This document shows, piece by piece, positions 7,457 to 9,527 of a stretch of 9,527 nt of DNA (positions are counted from its first letter, which is position 1; every line of letters starts with the position of its first letter). A program made the position numbers and the translations under genes. The DNA is from an uncultured Clostridia bacterium (lineage in GTDB: Bacteria; Bacillota; Clostridia; Christensenellales; Aristaeellaceae), in assembly GCA_946615495.1 (NCBI GenBank), contig CAMOHY010000071.1, positions 1-9,527 of the forward strand, written 5' to 3'. Under the pieces are notes generated by a model. It searched no databases. It had not been told where the DNA came from and was given only the letters and a program-made list of their open reading frames with translations.

Positions 7457-8242
7457 ATGATTCACATCAGCGTCAAAAATCAAGCCGGTCAGGTGCTTTT
7501 TGAAACAGCGCATCAGGAGGAGGCCTTGCTTTGCTTTAACCGTACCTGGGAGGAGGGCGACGCCATCGTTATCACCGCGCCGGCGGGAGCGCACGCCGCC
7601 GTCGCCATCGACGCTTCCATGCTCCAGGGAGAGGTGTATCTCCCCTCCGGGAAAATGGTGTGGCGGGTGCCCTTTGGGGAACTGCGGCTTTCTTACCAGC
7701 CCGGCCTTTTTGAGGGGAGCAGGCACATCGTTTCCGCCCGGCTGCTGGCCGCCGCCGAAACCAGGGCGTGCCGGGACATCGCCCGCAATCCCTTGGACCT
7801 GAGAGGGGATACCGGTTTTTTCCCCCACTGCACCGCCAACGTGGAAACCCGCAACGAATCCGTTTTCGCCGCCCGGAACGTGATCGACGGGCTGCGCTTC
7901 AACACCTCCCACGGGGAATGGCCCTATGAAAGCTGGGGCATTGGCGCGCGGGAGGACGCCTGGTGCCTATTGGACTTTGGACGGGAAGTGACTGTTCAAA
8001 GCATGGCCCTTACGCTCCGTGCGGATTTTCCCCACGACGCGTATTGGGTGTCCGGCCACGTGGTGGATTCCAACGGAAACGATATTTCCTTTCCGCTTGA
8101 GAAAACGAAAGACAGGCAGTTCATTGATCTGGGCGGCCGCCGTGTCCGCTGGCTGCGCCTGGAAAGAATGGTCAAAAGCGATGATCCCTCCGCGTTTCCC
8201 TCCCTCCGCGCCTGGGAAGTGTTCGGGTACGACGGTTTCTAA
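7457..8242 (+). CDS. Discoidin-like accessory protein of unknown function
   Basis: This 261-residue protein has no function I can name. Residues 1-95 form a small beta-rich region (starting MIHISVKNQAGQVLFE). Residues ~118-261 look like a galactose-binding/discoidin jelly roll: a segment with ANVETRN (127-133) and VIDG, then SHGEWPYESWG (151-161), a strand reading CLLDFGREVTVQSMALTLRA, and a closing RWLRLERM...LRAWEVFGYD, which is the usual F5/8-type C ending. The strict motifs suggest a specific conserved family rather than a generic CBM32. There is no signal peptide or membrane segment, so it is probably cytoplasmic, which is odd for a stand-alone carbohydrate-binding fold. It lies 204 bases after the lyase gene on the same strand and may share its transcript or have its own promoter. 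It may be a sugar-binding helper, a lyase partner, or an unrecognised enzyme. The start at 7457 was chosen for its AAAGGAAG site; 7433 is the alternative. Confidence 0.72.
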   Translation: MIHISVKNQAGQVLFETAHQEEALLCFNRTWEEGDAIVITAPAGAHAAVAIDASMLQGEVYLPSGKMVWRVPFGELRLSYQPGLFEGSRHIVSARLLAAAETRACRDIARNPLDLRGDTGFFPHCTANVETRNESVFAARNVIDGLRFNTSHGEWPYESWGIGAREDAWCLLDFGREVTVQSMALTLRADFPHDAYWVSGHVVDSNGNDISFPLEKTKDRQFIDLGGRRVRWLRLERMVKSDDPSAFPSLRAWEVFGYDGF

Positions 8243-8247
8243 GGTGA

Positions 8248-8265
8248 AAGCGTAAAAAGACGCTT
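8248..8265. repeat. Short perfect hairpin after the accessory gene
   Basis: AAGCGT (8248-8253) pairs with ACGCTT (8260-8265) around the loop AAAAAG, six bases after the stop codon. No T-run follows on either strand. It may be part of the 3' end of the transcript together with the much larger hairpin just downstream. Confidence 0.3.
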
Positions 8266-8276
8266 GAAAACAAAAA

Positions 8277-8350
8277 GAACAGAGTGCAGAGTATTTTGAT
8301 GAATAACGTCGGTTGGGACCGCTATATCATCTGTACTCTGCACTCTGTTC
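8277..8350. terminator. Long hairpin terminator between convergent genes
   Basis: GAACAGAGTGCAGAGTA (8277-8293) and TACTCTGCACTCTGTTC (8334-8350) are a perfect 17-bp inverted repeat. The 40-base middle also folds: GATGA (8298-8302) pairs with TCATC (8327-8331), and GGT pairs with ACC (8311-8320). On the minus strand the stem is followed by TTTTTGTTTTC, a good intrinsic-terminator tail for the esterase gene that ends 39 bases away. On the plus strand the tail is TGTTCCCCG, so it is weaker there. Its position between two converging genes fits a shared terminator. The stem is longer than most terminators, so a small mobile or repeated element is the alternative. Confidence 0.65.
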
Positions 8351-8388
8351 TGTTCCCCGTTACTTAACGCGTTCTTTCAACTACAGCT

Positions 8389-9527
8389 TCAAAATCCGCT
8401 TCCCGCATTCAGCAAGCTCAGGAACAGCAGCGCAATACGGCTGGCCCCCTCCTCCTGGAGATGGCTGTCGTCCGCAAGGCCGTCTGGGTAATTTTTGCTG
8501 CCCGCGGGCACATGGCAGTAAATGCGCTTGGAATTTTCTTTCCCCGCCTGCTGCACCATCTGCATGGTGGCCTTTTCCAGATCAACCAGCCTTACGCCGC
8601 GATAATCCGCCAGATTCCGCATGGCGTCCGGGTACGGGCCATGAGTGGGCGCCAGCTTGCCATCCTCCATGAACCGGCGCCGGGCGATGGGGGTGGCCAG
8701 AATGGGCTCCGCGCCCTGCCGCCGGGCCGCGTCGATATACATACTCAGGTATTCCGGGAAGGTGACGCGGGCGTTGGTGCCCCGCTCCGGGTCCGGCTTT
8801 TCATCGTTGTGGGAGAAGGAAATAATCAGCTTATCCCCTTTCCGCAGGCACAGTTCGATAAAGTTCAGCCGTTTTTCGGCGATGAAGCTTTTGCTGCTGC
8901 GGCCGCAGACGGCGCAGTTTTCCACAAATACGTTTTGGCCAATAGCATTCAGTTCGGCCTGCAATTTTTGCCCCCAGCCCATCATGGGGTACTGATCCTT
9001 CCCGTAATTGGCCATGGTGCTGTCGCCGCACAGAAACCAGGTGGGCACCCGTTTGTCCGGCCGCCAACAGTCCCAGCCGCCGATGACCTCCTGAACGGAG
9101 TATTCCCCCGCTTCCACGGCGGTCATGCGCTTTTGGCTGGGGTGGCGGGTCGTCTGGTCCGCCCGCGCGCCGGTGGTGCCGAATTCGGCGTAACGCTCCG
9201 TCACCAGCCTCGCCTGGTCCCAATCGCTGAAGCCCAGGGGCGCCACGCGCTCATCCATTTCGCAGTTCAAAAACACCGTGCGGGCAAATTTGCGCCAGGG
9301 ACGGCCCAGAAAGGCCTGGCCCGCTTCGCATTCGCCGGTCAGCCTGCAATTGCGGAACACCAGGCCGTAGGGCTGCTCCTCCGGGGTGTTGGCGGCGGTG
9401 TAGAGGCCGCCGCGGGCGTTCATAAACAGGGTGCAGCGCTCAAACCAGCAGCGGTAGGGCCCGAAAATAAAATCCACGTCGCCCTGAATATAGCAATCCT
9501 CAAAATACTGGCGGCTGTGGGTCAAGG
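8389..9527 (-). CDS. Fused pectinesterase (CE8) and rhamnogalacturonan acetylesterase (CE12), N-terminus missing
   Basis: The frame is open to the right edge, so the start is outside the window; the visible 378 codons begin LTHSRQYFED. Residues 1-~110 are the C-terminal part of a pectin methylesterase: the signature GDVDFIFG (15-22) with the catalytic Asp18, then FLGRPWRKFARTVFLNC (72-88) with the conserved Arg75 and Trp77. A linker (~110-160) leads to an SGNH/GDSL esterase of the CE12 type. This has GDS (167-169) with Ser169, NCAVCGRSS (203-211) with Gly208, SHND (238-241) with Asn240, and DDSH (352-355) with Asp352 and His355, giving a complete Ser-Asp-His set. Family CE8 removes methyl esters and CE12 removes acetyl esters from pectin backbones, so one chain would strip both. 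Block III reads FSHND rather than the usual FGHND. The gene converges on the plus-strand operon across the hairpin at 8277-8350. Whether it is secreted cannot be seen. Function is well supported; the fused pairing is read directly from the continuous frame. Confidence 0.9.
   Translation of the reverse strand, partial: LTHSRQYFEDCYIQGDVDFIFGPYRCWFERCTLFMNARGGLYTAANTPEEQPYGLVFRNCRLTGECEAGQAFLGRPWRKFARTVFLNCEMDERVAPLGFSDWDQARLVTERYAEFGTTGARADQTTRHPSQKRMTAVEAGEYSVQEVIGGWDCWRPDKRVPTWFLCGDSTMANYGKDQYPMMGWGQKLQAELNAIGQNVFVENCAVCGRSSKSFIAEKRLNFIELCLRKGDKLIISFSHNDEKPDPERGTNARVTFPEYLSMYIDAARRQGAEPILATPIARRRFMEDGKLAPTHGPYPDAMRNLADYRGVRLVDLEKATMQMVQQAGKENSKRIYCHVPAGSKNYPDGLADDSHLQEEGASRIALLFLSLLNAGSGF

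Noticed and set aside
6770..7912. A 380-codon minus-strand frame across the lyase-accessory junction
   Set aside because: It spans two supported plus-strand genes and the gap between them, and its sequence has biased composition without recognisable motifs.

Overview
The window is a carbohydrate-degradation locus from a GC-rich bacterium. The organism is most likely a low-GC-phylum (Firmicutes/Clostridia-type) gut or rumen anaerobe. This is inferred from a DUF3502-type sugar-binding protein next to intracellular glycosidases, purine-rich Shine-Dalgarno sites and GC-rich codon use. The exact lineage cannot be settled from the sequence alone. No tRNA, rRNA, CRISPR array, transposase or phage gene was seen.

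Layout, left to right. (1) 1-392, plus strand: the last ~130 residues of an ABC-transporter sugar-binding protein; its start and probably its permeases lie upstream of the window. (2) 393-562: an intergenic region with two perfect-stem hairpins. (3) 563-7252, plus strand: three tightly packed genes, almost certainly one transcript. They encode a GH88 unsaturated glucuronyl hydrolase, a divergent GH42-like glycosidase, and a ~1146-residue heparinase II/III-type polysaccharide lyase that also carries an NPCBM-like module. (4) 7253-7456: a 204-base gap. (5) 7457-8242, plus strand: a 261-residue protein with a discoidin-like C-terminal half and no assigned function. (6) 8243-8388: a convergent intergenic region dominated by a 17-bp perfect hairpin. 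(7) 8389 to the right edge, minus strand: the C-terminal part of a fused pectinesterase (CE8) and SGNH rhamnogalacturonan-acetylesterase (CE12) protein.

Proposed workings, by inference. Oligosaccharides containing uronic acid are bound by the lipoprotein and imported. None of the four complete enzymes shows an N-terminal signal peptide, so they would work in the cytoplasm. The lyase cleaves next to a uronic acid and leaves a 4,5-unsaturated non-reducing end. The GH88 enzyme removes that unsaturated uronate. The GH42-like protein would act on the neighbouring neutral sugar. The discoidin-like protein may bind the substrate or assist the lyase. The convergent CE8-CE12 gene removes methyl and acetyl esters, which points to pectin, rhamnogalacturonan or another esterified plant uronan. 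The exact polymer is unknown.

The least explained parts are the GH42-like protein, which lacks the usual catalytic glutamates; the 261-residue accessory protein; and the NPCBM-like segment apparently set inside the lyase's C-terminal beta region.
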